Position numbers and translations under genes: made by a program
Assembly (NCBI RefSeq): GCF_015169395.1
Contig: NZ_CP063458.1
Location: forward strand, 5,518,001-5,582,000
Source: Humisphaera borealis
GTDB taxonomy: Bacteria > Planctomycetota > Phycisphaerae > Tepidisphaerales > Tepidisphaeraceae
Direction of reading: 5' to 3'
Length of the DNA: 64,000 bases
Shown: positions 40,544-50,186 of the stretch, piece after piece
Layout: every line of letters begins with the position of its first letter
Numbering within the stretch: position 1 is the stretch's first letter
The notes under the pieces: generated by a model
What the model saw: the letters and a program-made list of their open reading frames with translations, nothing else
The model's database searches: none
Told to the model about the DNA's origin: nothing

Positions 40544-41449
40544 ATGCAGACGATCTCGCGGCGACACATCCTCGGCGGTGCGGCGGCGATGGCATTGGGT
40601 GCGGGCTCGGCCCGGACACTCCTGGGCGAAGTGACCGCCACCCCGGCCACCCCGGCGGGCACACCCAAGTTCCAACTTGGCACGGTCACCTACAACGTTT
40701 CAAAGGATTATGACCTGCCGACACTCCTGAAAGTCTGCAAGAACGCCGGCATCGCCGCCGTCGAACTGCGGACCACGCACAAGCATGGCGTCGAGCCGAC
40801 GCTCTCCAAGGCCGACCGCGCCGACGTGAAGAAGCGTTTCGCCGACAGTGGCGTCGTCTGCTGGGGAACCGGTTCGACGTGCGAGTTCCACGCCGCCGAT
40901 GCCGCCACCGTGCAGAAGAACATCGAAACCTGCAAGCAGTTCATCGACCTGACGGCCGACATCGGCGGGCACGGCGTGAAGGTCCGACCCAACGGCTTTC
41001 CCAAAGACGTGCCGGAAGCCAAGACGCTCGAACAGATCGGCAAGGCTCTGGTCGAATGTGGCAAGGCCGCCGAGTCGGCCGGTGTCGAGATCTGTGTGGA
41101 GGTTCACGGCGCGGGCACGAGCCATCCGCCTCACATGAAGACGGTGATGGAGCACTGCGGGCATAAGAGCGTCGGCCTGACGTGGAACTCCAATGCAACG
41201 GACGTGAAAGACGGCAGCGTTGCCGAGTACTTCGCGATGCTCCGGCCCTGGATCAAGTCGTGCCATATCAACGACCTGTCGAAGGGCGCGGCCGGCTATC
41301 CGTATCGCGAACTGTTCAAGCTCTTCCGCGACACGGGATACGACCGCTACACGATGTGCGAAGTAGGAACCGGCTTCACCGACCCGACGGCGGGGGAGAC
41401 GTTCTATAGGCACTACAAAGCGCTTTGGACGATGCTGGCGACGGCGTGA
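40544..41449 (+). CDS. Tat-exported sugar phosphate isomerase/epimerase-like protein
   Basis: 301 aa. The Tat signal is ISRRHILGGAAAMALGAG (RR motif and hydrophobic stretch). An AP_endonuc_2/xylose-isomerase-like TIM barrel follows: LPTLLKVCKNAGIAAVELRT, VCWGTGSTCEFHAA and VEICVEVHGAGTSHPPHM with metal-site Glu and His. VGLTWNSNATDVKDGSV, IKSCHINDLSKGAAGYPYRE and MCEVGTGFTDPTAGET supply further ligands (Asp, His, Glu). Such exported TIM barrels are common in planctomycetes next to dehydrogenases of the PVC type; here the large cytochrome-dehydrogenase is divergent. The substrate is probably a sugar or sugar acid (inferred). Confidence 0.88.
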   Translation: MQTISRRHILGGAAAMALGAGSARTLLGEVTATPATPAGTPKFQLGTVTYNVSKDYDLPTLLKVCKNAGIAAVELRTTHKHGVEPTLSKADRADVKKRFADSGVVCWGTGSTCEFHAADAATVQKNIETCKQFIDLTADIGGHGVKVRPNGFPKDVPEAKTLEQIGKALVECGKAAESAGVEICVEVHGAGTSHPPHMKTVMEHCGHKSVGLTWNSNATDVKDGSVAEYFAMLRPWIKSCHINDLSKGAAGYPYRELFKLFRDTGYDRYTMCEVGTGFTDPTAGETFYRHYKALWTMLATA

Positions 41450-41492
41450 GTGGAGCTTTCTGACGTTCGATTTTCACCACGAAGGACCTTTC

Positions 41493-42500
41493 GTGACCGC
41501 ATCGCCATCCCGTCCCTCGTCCGCCGTCGGCCTGATCTATGCGATGGCGGCTTATCTGTCGTGGGGGTTCATCACCCTCTACTTTGCTGCGCTCAAAGCC
41601 GTCCCGCCGATCCTGGTGTTGGCCCATCGCATCGTCTGGTCGGTCGTTTTCCTGACGGTGCTGCTGATTGTGTTCAAGCAGGGGCCCGACTTCCGCCGGG
41701 CGGTACGGAACGGCCGGCTGCGCTGGGCGATGCTGGGCAGTACGGTCATGATCGCGATCAACTGGTACACGTTTATCTGGGCCGTCACCAACCGTCAGAC
41801 GGTGGAAGCGAGTTTCGGCTATTTCATCAACCCGCTGGTCAACGTGCTGCTGGGCGTGATCGTGTTGAAGGAGCGACTGCGGCTCATGCAGTGGATCGCG
41901 ATCGGCTTTGCCGTCGCCGGGGTGGCGGTGATGGGGTGGTATCGCGGCGGATTGCCGACGGTGTCGCTCATCCTCGCAAGCTCGTTCGGACTGTACGGCC
42001 TGATTCGCAAGACGGCATCGGTCGGCCCTCTCGTCGGGCTCTCGATCGAGACGGCGATCCTCTGTCCGATCGCGATCGGTTTTGTCGCGGTCAGCACCTT
42101 TGACGGCCGGCCGATGTTTCACTGGGGCCCGCTGGTGGGCGTGCTGCTGATGCTCGGCGGGATCGTGACTGCACTCCCGCTCATCTGGTTCGCCGCCGCC
42201 GCAAGGCGGCTTCGCCTGGCGACCATGGGATTCCTGCAGTACACCGCGCCGACATGCCAGCTGCTGATTGCCGTGCTGGTGCTCGGAGAAGCCTTCACGA
42301 TCTGGCACGGCCGGAGCTTCGGCCTGATCTGGATCGGCCTGGCGATCTACTCCGTGGATGCTGCTTTGGCGTTCGGGCGTTGGCGGTCGGACAACGCTGC
42401 CGCCGATAAGGCCGCCGCTGTCACTGCTTCCGCCGGTTCAACCCCGACCCCGACCGGCAACGATGCCGAACCAGTGGCCGTGCCGGAGTGTCAGGCCTGA
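41493..42500 (+). CDS. rarD: RarD-type EamA/DMT family transporter
   Basis: 335 aa from a GTG start preceded by GAAGGA at 41478-41483. The N-terminus shows the RarD pattern: GLIYAMAAYLSWGFITLYFA, HRIVWSVVFLTVLLIVF and NWYTFIWAVTNRQTVEASFG, then YFINPLVNVLLGVIVLKERL. Ten membrane segments are predicted from hydrophobic runs. The C-terminus carries a disordered Ala/Pro/Thr tail of ~40 residues that other RarD proteins lack. Family members export or import small metabolites and the substrate is not known. It follows the TIM-barrel gene by 43 nt, so the two may be co-transcribed. Confidence 0.9.
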   Translation: MTASPSRPSSAVGLIYAMAAYLSWGFITLYFAALKAVPPILVLAHRIVWSVVFLTVLLIVFKQGPDFRRAVRNGRLRWAMLGSTVMIAINWYTFIWAVTNRQTVEASFGYFINPLVNVLLGVIVLKERLRLMQWIAIGFAVAGVAVMGWYRGGLPTVSLILASSFGLYGLIRKTASVGPLVGLSIETAILCPIAIGFVAVSTFDGRPMFHWGPLVGVLLMLGGIVTALPLIWFAAAARRLRLATMGFLQYTAPTCQLLIAVLVLGEAFTIWHGRSFGLIWIGLAIYSVDAALAFGRWRSDNAAADKAAAVTASAGSTPTPTGNDAEPVAVPECQA

Positions 42501-42574
42501 TACCAGCCGTCCTCGGGCAGCCGAGTCGGTCCTGGCGGCAAACGTCTGGTCTCGAATCCGGTATTCTCTGGTAA

Positions 42575-45295
42575 ATGCCTTACCGACCCCAGTTGATTGC
42601 GATTGTTGTGCTGTTGGCTTCGTCCCTTCGCGCCGCTGAACCGACGGCCGATGTCTTCGTCGCGCCCAACGGCAACGACGCCTGGTCAGGAAGGCTTGCC
42701 GCCGCCAATGCCGACCGCACCGATGGTCCGCTGGTGTCGCTCGATGCCGCGCGGTTTAAGGTCCGCGACATCCGGCTGCAATCCCCCGACCGTAAGTCGC
42801 CGGTGACGGTCATGTTTCGCGGGGGCATGTATCGCCTGGCAATGCCGGTGGCATTCGCTGCCGTCGATTCCGGTAGCGGCGCTGCCTCGCCGACCCAGTA
42901 CGTTGCATACCCCGACGAAACGCCGGTCCTCAGCGGCGGCGAGATCATTGTCGGCTGGAAGGTACAACCCGACGGTCGGTGGTCCGTCAAACTCGACGAC
43001 GTGAAGTCCGGCAGATGGAATTTTTCACAGCTCTTCGTGAACGGCCAGCGACGCATGCGGCCGCGAGCGCCCAAGGACGGATACTTCCACATCGCGTCGC
43101 GCGTCGAATCGCCCAATGCCAAGCCCGGCCGCGGCGATGACCGCTTCCGTTTCACCGCCGGCGACATTCGGCCGGATTGGAAGAACCTTTCCGATGTCGA
43201 GGTGATCTCTTTCCACCCCTGGTTCACATCGATGCTCCGGATCGACAAGGTCGACCCGGCGACGCGAATCGTGAGCTTCACCGGCCATACTCGAACCGAC
43301 GCCGCATTCGGACTGCTGTCGGCCGGGATGCGCTACCTGGTCGATAACGTCGCCGAGGCGTTGGACGAGCCCGGCGAGTGGTATCTCGACCGGCCGACCG
43401 GCGTGCTGACATACATCCCGATGCCCGGCGAAACGCCCGCGACCGCGACCGTAATCGCACCATGGCTGGAGAAACTGATCACGCTGGAGGTTCCAGCCGG
43501 TCGGACGCCCATCGAGAGCCTGATGTTCAAAGGGCTCTCATTCGCTCACACCAATTGGGTGACGCCCGCCGACGGCTCGAGCATTTCGCAGGCGGCGGTT
43601 TCCGTGAACGCGGCGGTGTCCATCGCAGGCGCTCGACAGCTCGAGATTCGCGACTGCACTTTCACTCAGCTAGGGACTTACGGGCTGGAGATCGGCCGCG
43701 ATGCTTCCGACATCACGGTCGCTGACTGCCGCTTCGTTGACCTGGGAACGGGCGGTATCAAGGTCGGTACCACGGGTATCCCGGCGAAGGGTTCCAACAT
43801 CACCCATCGCGTTATCGTCAGGAATAATCTGATCGCCCACCTCGGCCGCATTCACCCGGCGGCGGTCGGTGTCTGGATCGGCCATGCCGCCGACGTGTCG
43901 GTCGAGCACAATGACATCTACGACCTCTACTACACCGGAATCAGCTCCGGCTGGACCTGGGGTTTTCGCCCGACGAAGAACAGCGGGATCCAAATCCGTA
44001 ACAACCACATCCACCACCTCGGCCAGAGCGTGTTGAGTGATATGGCGGGCATTTACACGCTCGGAGCGTCGCCATACTCGGTGCTTGAGTTCAACCGCAT
44101 CCACGACGTCACCCGCGACAAGTACGGCGGCTGGGGCATCTACTACGACGAGGGATCCGCCGGCTACGCTTCCAGCAACAACCTCCTCTATCGCACCCAG
44201 GACGGCGGGTTTCATCAGCATTACGGGGAAGACAACCGGTTTGAAAACAACGTGATCCTCGACTCGACCGAAGTCGCGTGGGGCCCGACGCGGCTGGATT
44301 CATCGCAGACACCGGGGCAAGTCCGTGAGAAGCCGGCGTTCTACTTCGAGCGGAACATTGTCAGCGGATGGGGATCAGCGTCGGTCGTCCGCCCGGAGGC
44401 CGCCGGCAAGCTGTTCATGGATCATCCGGAGCTGTTGAAGGTCGACCGCAACCTTTACTGGAACGGCGGGGCGGAGCCGCAGTTCAAGCACCTGTCGCTC
44501 GCCGACTGGCGGAAGCTGGGGCACGACAAGGCGTCGGTCGTAGCCGACCCGAAACTGGGCAATCCGGACGATGCCAATTTCCGTGTTCCTGACGACTCTC
44601 CGGCGGTCGGGCTGGGCTTTAAGCCGTTCGACATCAGCAAAGCCGGGCGGCAGAACGGCGGGCCGGCCGATCTCGATCCGAAGCGCTGGCCGCGATGGTT
44701 TCCGCCATCGACCGGCGGTCCGAAGCGGATCGCCGACGACTTCGAATCGACGCCGGTGGGATCGGTCGCGGAGTTTGCGCAAACCAGCGAAGAGCCGCCC
44801 GCCGCCACACTGCGGGTGACCGACGCCGTCGCGTTCGAGGGTAAACGGTCGCTGAAGTTTGCCGACGCGCCCAAGCTCAAGGCGGCGTTCAACCCGCACC
44901 TGTACTGGTCCCCGCACTACCGCAAGGGTGTTGTGACGGCGAAGTTTGCCCTTCGCAGCGACGGAGCAGCGATCGCCCACGAGTGGCGCGGGCCCGGCTA
45001 CCCGTACGCCACCGGCCCGGCACTCTTTCTCAGTGGCAGCGGCAAACTGAAGGTCGGCTCGACCGAATTGCTGACTGTTCCCAAGGGCACCTGGATGACG
45101 GTCGAGATTCAGTGCCCCGTCGGTACTGCCGCCGCAAAGTATGACGTGCGAATCACGCTCGCCGACGGCACAATGAAGGAAGTCAAAGGGTTGGCCTGCT
45201 CGCCGGACTTCAAGGAACTCGACTGGTTCGGGTTCTCGGCGGCGGGTGATCGCGGCGAGGCTTATCTGGATGCGCTGGAGTTGCAGGTGAAGTGA
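42575..45295 (+). CDS. Right-handed beta-helix (pectate lyase-like) exported protein
   Basis: 906 aa. The signal peptide is LIAIVVLLASSLRAAEP. The N-terminal part, ADVFVAPNGNDAWSGRLAAA and then TVMFRGGMYRL, is the opening of planctomycete and Bacteroidetes beta-helix proteins. The parallel beta-helix runs over ~320-640: IRDCTFTQLGTYGLEIGRDA, ITVADCRFVDLGTGGIKVG, VIVRNNLIAHLGRIHPAAVG and EHNDIYDLYYTGISSGWTWG. After that a C-terminal beta-sandwich/lectin-like domain (~720-906) has LRVTDAVAFEGKRSLKF. Polysaccharide binding or lyase activity is inferred. The genes around it (rarD, TIM barrel) suggest carbohydrate use. Confidence 0.88.
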   Translation: MPYRPQLIAIVVLLASSLRAAEPTADVFVAPNGNDAWSGRLAAANADRTDGPLVSLDAARFKVRDIRLQSPDRKSPVTVMFRGGMYRLAMPVAFAAVDSGSGAASPTQYVAYPDETPVLSGGEIIVGWKVQPDGRWSVKLDDVKSGRWNFSQLFVNGQRRMRPRAPKDGYFHIASRVESPNAKPGRGDDRFRFTAGDIRPDWKNLSDVEVISFHPWFTSMLRIDKVDPATRIVSFTGHTRTDAAFGLLSAGMRYLVDNVAEALDEPGEWYLDRPTGVLTYIPMPGETPATATVIAPWLEKLITLEVPAGRTPIESLMFKGLSFAHTNWVTPADGSSISQAAVSVNAAVSIAGARQLEIRDCTFTQLGTYGLEIGRDASDITVADCRFVDLGTGGIKVGTTGIPAKGSNITHRVIVRNNLIAHLGRIHPAAVGVWIGHAADVSVEHNDIYDLYYTGISSGWTWGFRPTKNSGIQIRNNHIHHLGQSVLSDMAGIYTLGASPYSVLEFNRIHDVTRDKYGGWGIYYDEGSAGYASSNNLLYRTQDGGFHQHYGEDNRFENNVILDSTEVAWGPTRLDSSQTPGQVREKPAFYFERNIVSGWGSASVVRPEAAGKLFMDHPELLKVDRNLYWNGGAEPQFKHLSLADWRKLGHDKASVVADPKLGNPDDANFRVPDDSPAVGLGFKPFDISKAGRQNGGPADLDPKRWPRWFPPSTGGPKRIADDFESTPVGSVAEFAQTSEEPPAATLRVTDAVAFEGKRSLKFADAPKLKAAFNPHLYWSPHYRKGVVTAKFALRSDGAAIAHEWRGPGYPYATGPALFLSGSGKLKVGSTELLTVPKGTWMTVEIQCPVGTAAAKYDVRITLADGTMKEVKGLACSPDFKELDWFGFSAAGDRGEAYLDALELQVK

Positions 45296-45329
45296 ATGTT
45301 GCCGTTCCGCGCCACGAAAGGAAACGAAC

Positions 45330-46250
45330 ATGAATACGAATGACGCTTCGTCGATCTCTCGCAGGACTGCGCTCACCATGGCTGCCGGAGGAACGCTGGC
45401 GGCGATGGCGGGGCGTGTCGTCGCCGATCCCGTGGCACCTGCCGCCGCGCCTGCCGCGGCCGCTGCGCTCAAAGGCAACATCAACCACTCCCTCGTGAGC
45501 TGGTGTTACTTCAAGCACTTCGACAATGACATCGACAAGTTCTGTGTCGCCGCCAAGTCGATCGGCTGCAAGAGCATCGAGCTGATCGACCCCAAGCACT
45601 GGGCCACGCTCAAGAAGCACGGCCTGACCTGCGCGATCTCCGGGAGTCACGGTTTCGTGCAGGGGTTCAACAACCCGAAGCACTGGGACAAGTGCATCGC
45701 AACCCTGACCGAGCGGATCGACCAGTGCGCTGCCGCCGGCGTGCCGAGCGTAATCAGTTTTACCGGCATGCGCGAGCCGGAGATCCCGGATGACGTCGGC
45801 GCGAAGAACTGCATCGAGGGGTACAAGAAAATTCTCGGCCACGCCGAGAAGAACAAGGTCACGATCTGCCTGGAGATGCTCAACAGCCGATACGACATCA
45901 ACATGGTCGGCCATCCCGGTTACCAGGGCGACCACATGGACTACTGCATCGACATCCTGAAGAAGGTGGGCTCGGAACGGCTAAAGGTGCTGTTCGATAT
46001 CTACCACGTGCAGATTATGGACGGCGATGTGATCACCCGCATCCGCCAACACAAGCAGTACATTGGCCACATCCACACCGCCGGCAACCCGGGTCGCGGC
46101 GAGCTGGACAACAAGCAGGAGATCAACTACCCGCCGATCATGGAGGCGCTCGTGGAGGTGGGCTACAAGGGGTATGTCGGCCATGAATACATCCCGACAC
46201 GCGAGGTGATGGCGGGGCTGAAGCAGGCGGTGGCGTTGTGTGATGTGTGA
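45330..46250 (+). CDS. Tat-exported hydroxypyruvate isomerase-like TIM barrel
   Basis: 306 aa. A Tat signal appears as ISRRTALTMAAGGTLAAMAG. The barrel resembles Hyi/AP_endonuc_2: SLVSWCYFKHFDNDIDKF, SIELIDPKHWATLKKHG and SFTGMREPEIPD. EMLNSRYDINMVGHPGYQG supplies the metal-binding Glu, VLFDIYHVQIMDGDVI the Asp and His, and GHEYIPTREVMAGL the last Glu. Hyi converts hydroxypyruvate to tartronate semialdehyde; whether this exported relative does the same is not known. It follows the beta-helix gene by 34 nt and probably shares its transcript. Confidence 0.9.
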   Translation: MNTNDASSISRRTALTMAAGGTLAAMAGRVVADPVAPAAAPAAAAALKGNINHSLVSWCYFKHFDNDIDKFCVAAKSIGCKSIELIDPKHWATLKKHGLTCAISGSHGFVQGFNNPKHWDKCIATLTERIDQCAAAGVPSVISFTGMREPEIPDDVGAKNCIEGYKKILGHAEKNKVTICLEMLNSRYDINMVGHPGYQGDHMDYCIDILKKVGSERLKVLFDIYHVQIMDGDVITRIRQHKQYIGHIHTAGNPGRGELDNKQEINYPPIMEALVEVGYKGYVGHEYIPTREVMAGLKQAVALCDV

Positions 46251-46273
46251 GCGTGGTCCGGCGAGGGTCCTTA

Positions 46274-46459
46274 ATGGTGGAGCGAGTCGTCACGTGGATA
46301 TTGGTGGCCGGCGTGGCGGGTTGCGTTCTGGGCCATGTCCTTGGAAATCGCCTGCTGTCGGCCATAGGCGCGGGGTTGATCAGCCTGATCCTCGTGCCGG
46401 CTGCGACTCTTGCGGTCATTGTCGTTCCGTTTTCATTGTGGAAGAATCGAAAACGATAG
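46274..46459 (+). CDS. Small membrane protein of unknown function
   Basis: 61 aa from the ATG at 46274, with GAGGG seven nt upstream; a GTG at 46247 overlapping the previous stop is possible. Two membrane segments are visible: VVTWILVAGVAGCVLGHVL and GLISLILVPAATLAVIVV, with a short basic tail W-K-N-R-K-R. Positive charges at the end suggest the C-terminus is cytoplasmic. No family was recognised. It fills the gap between the TIM-barrel gene and tdh on the same strand. Confidence 0.55.
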   Translation: MVERVVTWILVAGVAGCVLGHVLGNRLLSAIGAGLISLILVPAATLAVIVVPFSLWKNRKR

Positions 46460-46522
46460 AATTACAAGGTTATTTCTTTTGCGTTCGGGCGGTGCTATAG
46501 TGAGCGGTCAGCGGAGGATCTC

Positions 46523-47605
46523 ATGCCCAAATCAATGGCGGCCCTCGTCAAGCGGAAACGCGAAGAAGGCCTGTGGCTCGAACAAGTTCCCGTCCCCGAC
46601 TACGGCATCAACGATGTGCTGATCGAAGTGCTGCGCACCGGCATCTGCGGCACCGATGTCCACATCTACAACTGGGACGCCTGGGCGCAAAAGACGATTC
46701 CCGTGCCGATGGTGGTCGGCCATGAGTTCGTCGGCAAGATCGTCGCCGTCGGGTCGAATGTGCACGACTTCTCCGAGGGCGACATCGTCTCCGGCGAAGG
46801 GCATGTCGTCTGTGGCCGATGCCGGAACTGCCTGGCCGGTCGGCGGCACCTTTGTACAGACACCAAGGGCATCGGCGTGAACCGCCCGGGCGCGTTCGCC
46901 GAGTACCTGGCGCTGCCGATGACCAACGTCTGGGTGCACGAGCACCACGACGGCCCGCACTTCACGATCAAGCCCGACGAGCAGCCATCCATTCGCGACG
47001 TGCAGTCGATCTTCGATCCACTGGGCAATGCGGTGCACACGGCGTTGTCGTTCGACCTGCTCGGCGAAGATGTCCTGATCACCGGTGCCGGCCCGATCGG
47101 CTGCATGGCCGCCGCCGTCGCGCGGCACGCCGGGGCACGGTATGTCGTGGTGACCGACGTCAATCCGTACCGGCTGGAACTGGCGCGCAAGATGGGCGCA
47201 ACGCTCGCCGTTGATGTGCGCGAGCAGTCGATCGGCGACGCCCAGAAGCAACTCGGCATGAAGGAAGGTTTCGACGTCGGCCTGGAGATGAGCGGCAACC
47301 CGCACGCGTTCCGCGACATGATCGCCAACATGGCCCACGGCGGAAAAATCTCCATGCTCGGCATCCCCGAAAAAGATATGGCGATCGACTGGAACGCCGT
47401 CGTTTTCAACATGCTGACGATCAAAGGCATCTACGGCCGGGAGATGTACGAGACCTGGTACAAGATGACGGTGATGCTGCAATCGGGTCTCGACATTCGG
47501 CCGGTGATTACACATCACTACGGTTACGAGCAGTTCGAGAAGGGATTCGACGCCATGCGGTCGGGGCAGAGCGGGAAAGTCGTTTTGAAGTGGAAAGAAG
47601 GGTAG
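46523..47605 (+). CDS. tdh: L-threonine 3-dehydrogenase
   Basis: 360 aa. It oxidises threonine to 2-amino-3-oxobutyrate with NAD. A strong site, GGAGG, lies seven nt upstream. Zinc ligands are in [14 protein letters not shown] (catalytic Cys) and VVGHEFVG (His-Glu), with the structural zinc set in [20 protein letters not shown]. The NAD fold is at [19 protein letters not shown] and [15 protein letters not shown]. The stop codon TAG (47603-47605) lies inside the family A repeat, so the repeat may have trimmed or replaced the end. kbl follows, making the usual two-step threonine breakdown pair. Confidence 0.95.
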   Translation: MPKSMAALVKRKREEGLWLEQVPVPDYGINDVLIEVLRTGICGTDVHIYNWDAWAQKTIPVPMVVGHEFVGKIVAVGSNVHDFSEGDIVSGEGHVVCGRCRNCLAGRRHLCTDTKGIGVNRPGAFAEYLALPMTNVWVHEHHDGPHFTIKPDEQPSIRDVQSIFDPLGNAVHTALSFDLLGEDVLITGAGPIGCMAAAVARHAGARYVVVTDVNPYRLELARKMGATLAVDVREQSIGDAQKQLGMKEGFDVGLEMSGNPHAFRDMIANMAHGGKISMLGIPEKDMAIDWNAVVFNMLTIKGIYGREMYETWYKMTVMLQSGLDIRPVITHHYGYEQFEKGFDAMRSGQSGKVVLKWKEG

Positions 47606-47691
47606 GGTCCGCCTTGGCGGACGCGAGAGGTTCTCGTACCGCCGACGTGCGACCGATATTCAGCCGCCGCGTCCGCCAAGGCGGACCCTAC
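47602..47691. repeat. Palindromic repeat, family A copy 3, between tdh and kbl
   Basis: GTAGGGTCCGCCTTGGCGGA (47602) and its exact complement ending at 47691 enclose a ~40 nt centre. The tdh stop TAG is base 2-4 of the repeat, and AGGA, the probable ribosome binding site of kbl, starts 1 nt after it. Unlike copies 1 and 2, it sits between co-directional genes. Confidence 0.88.
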
Positions 47692-47701
47692 AGGAATGCT
47701 C

Positions 47702-48931
47702 ATGCCCGCCTACGAACGCCTCCAGGAACACCTCTCCAAGACCCTCACCGAGATCCGCGACGCCGGTCTGTACAAGACCGAGCGGATCATGACGACGGCT
47801 CAGCAGGCTCATGTTGACACGCTGAACCGCCGCGACGTGCTGAACCTCTGCGCCAACAACTATTTGGGCCTGGCCAATCACCCCGAAGTCGTTCGCGCCG
47901 CCGAAAACGCGCTGACCAACTGGGGCTATGGCATGGCGTCGGTTCGGTTCATCTGCGGCACGCAGGAACTGCACAAGGAACTTGAAGCCGAGCTCACCGA
48001 CTTCCTGGGGCTGGAAGACACGATCCTGTATTCATCGTGCTGGGACGCCAACGGCGGATTGTTCGAGACGATCCTGACGGCCGAGGATGCCGTCATCTCC
48101 GACGAGCTCAATCACGCGTCGATCATCGACGGCATCCGCCTCTGCAAGGCGCAGCGGCATCGTTACAAGAACAACGACATGACCGATCTTGAGGAGAAGC
48201 TCAAGGCGTCGAAGGACGCCCGCTTCCGGCTGATCGCGACCGACGGCGTCTTCTCGATGGACGGGTACATCGCCAACCTGCCGGCGATCTGCGAACTGGC
48301 CGACAAGTACGATGCCCTGGTGATGGTCGACGACTCACACTCGGTCGGCTTCATGGGCAAGCAGGGACGCGGCACGCACGAACACACGGGTGTGATGGGC
48401 CGGATCGACATCATCACCGGCACGCTCGGCAAGGCGCTGGGCGGTGGCAGCGGTGGGTACACCAGCAGCCGTAAGGAGATCGTCGATCTGCTCCGCCAGC
48501 GGAGCCGACCTTACCTGTTCAGCAACAGCCTGCCGCCGCCGATCGTCGCGGCGTCGCTCGAGAGTTTGAATCTGCTCAAAACCAGCACCGAGCTGCGCGA
48601 CAAGCTGGAGGCGAATACCAGGTTCTTCCGCGGCGCGATGACCGAAGCCGGGTTCAACATCCTGCCGGGCGAGCATCCGATCACGCCGGTCATGCTAGGT
48701 GATGCCAAGCTCGCACAGACGATGTCGGCGAAGATGCTGGATCGCGGCGTCTACGTCGTGGGGTTCTTCTATCCGGTCGTGCCGCAGGGGAAGGCGCGCA
48801 TTCGCACGCAGGTCTCGGCGGGCCATTCGCAGGATGATCTGGCGTTTGCTGTCGAAGCGTTCAAAGCGGTCAGAGCAGAGATGGGAAGCGGACGCGGACG
48901 GCCGTTCGATGCGTTGCAACAGCGTCAGTGA
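47702..48931 (+). CDS. kbl: Glycine C-acetyltransferase (2-amino-3-ketobutyrate CoA ligase)
   Basis: 409 aa. The ATG at 47702 is preferred to the one at 47696 because AGGA at 47692-47695 is then 6 nt away. The PLP enzyme splits 2-amino-3-oxobutyrate with CoA into glycine and acetyl-CoA. It shows [60 protein letters not shown] and the PLP-Lys motif [18 protein letters not shown]. Length and motifs match Kbl rather than BioF. It pairs with tdh upstream, and any read-through passes the family A palindrome in the 96 nt gap. Confidence 0.95.
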   Translation: MPAYERLQEHLSKTLTEIRDAGLYKTERIMTTAQQAHVDTLNRRDVLNLCANNYLGLANHPEVVRAAENALTNWGYGMASVRFICGTQELHKELEAELTDFLGLEDTILYSSCWDANGGLFETILTAEDAVISDELNHASIIDGIRLCKAQRHRYKNNDMTDLEEKLKASKDARFRLIATDGVFSMDGYIANLPAICELADKYDALVMVDDSHSVGFMGKQGRGTHEHTGVMGRIDIITGTLGKALGGGSGGYTSSRKEIVDLLRQRSRPYLFSNSLPPPIVAASLESLNLLKTSTELRDKLEANTRFFRGAMTEAGFNILPGEHPITPVMLGDAKLAQTMSAKMLDRGVYVVGFFYPVVPQGKARIRTQVSAGHSQDDLAFAVEAFKAVRAEMGSGRGRPFDALQQRQ

Positions 48932-48983
48932 GCCGGACCGGTCGATAAGACGTGTTGGATTTTGCGTACATCGGCGTCGAAGC

Positions 48984-49946
48984 CTACCGGCGGCTACGAC
49001 GAGCGAGTGTCGGGAACAATGCGACGCCGATCAGGATAAACGCCGACGGCTCCGGGACCAGTAGCCATCCCATGTCCTGAAACATGCCCAGGTCCATGCT
49101 GCTGTAGTTTGCCGGCCCGCTGTCGAACGGGCTCATGAGGTCGGACGGGTGGATCGTCTCGTCGAGGTGCGACAGACTGGAGCCGGAACTAAAAGTCGTC
49201 GGAGCGTAGATGCGCGGGCGAGTGCCGCCGTTGCCGGCAACGCCGTTCGCGCCATCCCACCAGAGGTCATTTCCCGTTCGCTCTGCAAGTCGCAGGGCGT
49301 CGCTCGCGAGACTCGGAAGCCTGGTCCCGCCAACGTTCGACGTGTTCAGGAATCGATCCCAGATCGACGGGAAGCTGCCATTGTACGCACCGGTCGACGT
49401 CAGGAACGAGGAAAAGCCCAGCCCATGGCCGATCTCGTGCATCGCCGTGGTAACCATGTCGATGTTTGCGCCGGGTGTACGGTTTGTGCCGTAGTACCAA
49501 CTGGTGCCGCCGAGGACGGTGCTGTTATCGACGTCGCTGTTGAAGGTGATGTCGATCTCCGCCGTGGCGCCGTTGCTGTCGCTACCAGACAGGTGATTGA
49601 CCAGGGCCCGGGGGTAGAATGTGCTCGCCTGCGAGGCCCCGGCAAAGTCTCGACCGAAGCTCGACGCGCTGGCCGACGCGAGCACTGCCGAACTTGCCGT
49701 GCCTCCGAGGGGATCAAACTTGGCACGGACGACCACGGTTTCGCCGGCGTACCGCGGCGCGAAGTAGCTCCCCACAAACCCGAGCGTGAACTCGAATGCT
49801 GCCTTTCGCTGGGCCCCGTTGACAGGATCATTGAATCCCTCACCGGCCCCTTCCAACGAATAGTCCGCAGTGAAATTGATCGCCCCGAAAGCTCTGGCCG
49901 TGAAACACAGGACCAGAACGAGCGCGCAAACTTTGAAGCGATTCAT
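48984..49946 (-). CDS. PEP-CTERM exported zinc metalloprotease (HEIGHGLGF type)
   Basis: 320 aa. The ATG at 49946 is preceded by GGAG. The signal peptide is VCALVLVLCFTARAFG. The zinc-binding motif MHEIGHGLGFSSFL (HExxHxxGF) lies near residue 170, as in matrixin-like or NF-like proteases. The N-terminal region is FNDPVNGAQRKAAFEFTLGF and VVVRAKFDPLGGTASS. The C-terminus is VPEPSAFILIGVALFPTLAR and R-R-S-R-R, a PEP-CTERM signal. It is a secreted or surface protease, probably with a sorting enzyme elsewhere. The family resembles planctomycete 'NF038122' metalloproteases (uncertain). Confidence 0.88.
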   Translation of the reverse strand: MNRFKVCALVLVLCFTARAFGAINFTADYSLEGAGEGFNDPVNGAQRKAAFEFTLGFVGSYFAPRYAGETVVVRAKFDPLGGTASSAVLASASASSFGRDFAGASQASTFYPRALVNHLSGSDSNGATAEIDITFNSDVDNSTVLGGTSWYYGTNRTPGANIDMVTTAMHEIGHGLGFSSFLTSTGAYNGSFPSIWDRFLNTSNVGGTRLPSLASDALRLAERTGNDLWWDGANGVAGNGGTRPRIYAPTTFSSGSSLSHLDETIHPSDLMSPFDSGPANYSSMDLGMFQDMGWLLVPEPSAFILIGVALFPTLARRSRR

Positions 49947-50131
49947 CCGTTCTCCGCCAGGAGTGCCATCCGCCGCCCGTTGCAGGGGGGCGGACACTCA
50001 TTCAAACGCTGAAACAGGTGTTCCGCCATCATTTTCGACAAGGGGTTACCCTCGTCTGGACCGGCAGCATCCCGCTTCAATGGATTCCCAGTCAGTGCGA
50101 CGAACCCAACAGAACTCTTGAGGCAATGATT

Positions 50132-50177
50132 TTGACAACTTCACGCAGACGGCTATCATTTCGTTATCTGGCGAAAT
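50132..50177 (+). promoter_or_regulatory. Promoter and likely ArsR operator of the ars operon
   Basis: TTGACA (50132-50137) and TATCAT (50154-50159) form a good sigma70-like promoter with a 16 nt spacer. An inverted repeat ATTTCG-N8-CGAAAT at 50158-50177 overlaps the -10 box and lies 9 nt before the arsR start, so ArsR binding there would block transcription (inferred). AGGAG lies just downstream at 50180. Confidence 0.75.
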
Positions 50178-50186
50178 ATAGGAGAT

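Noticed and set aside
46479-46501. Possible promoter TTGCGT..TATAGT before tdh
   Set aside because: The spacer is only 11 nt, too short for sigma70; no other pair fits well.
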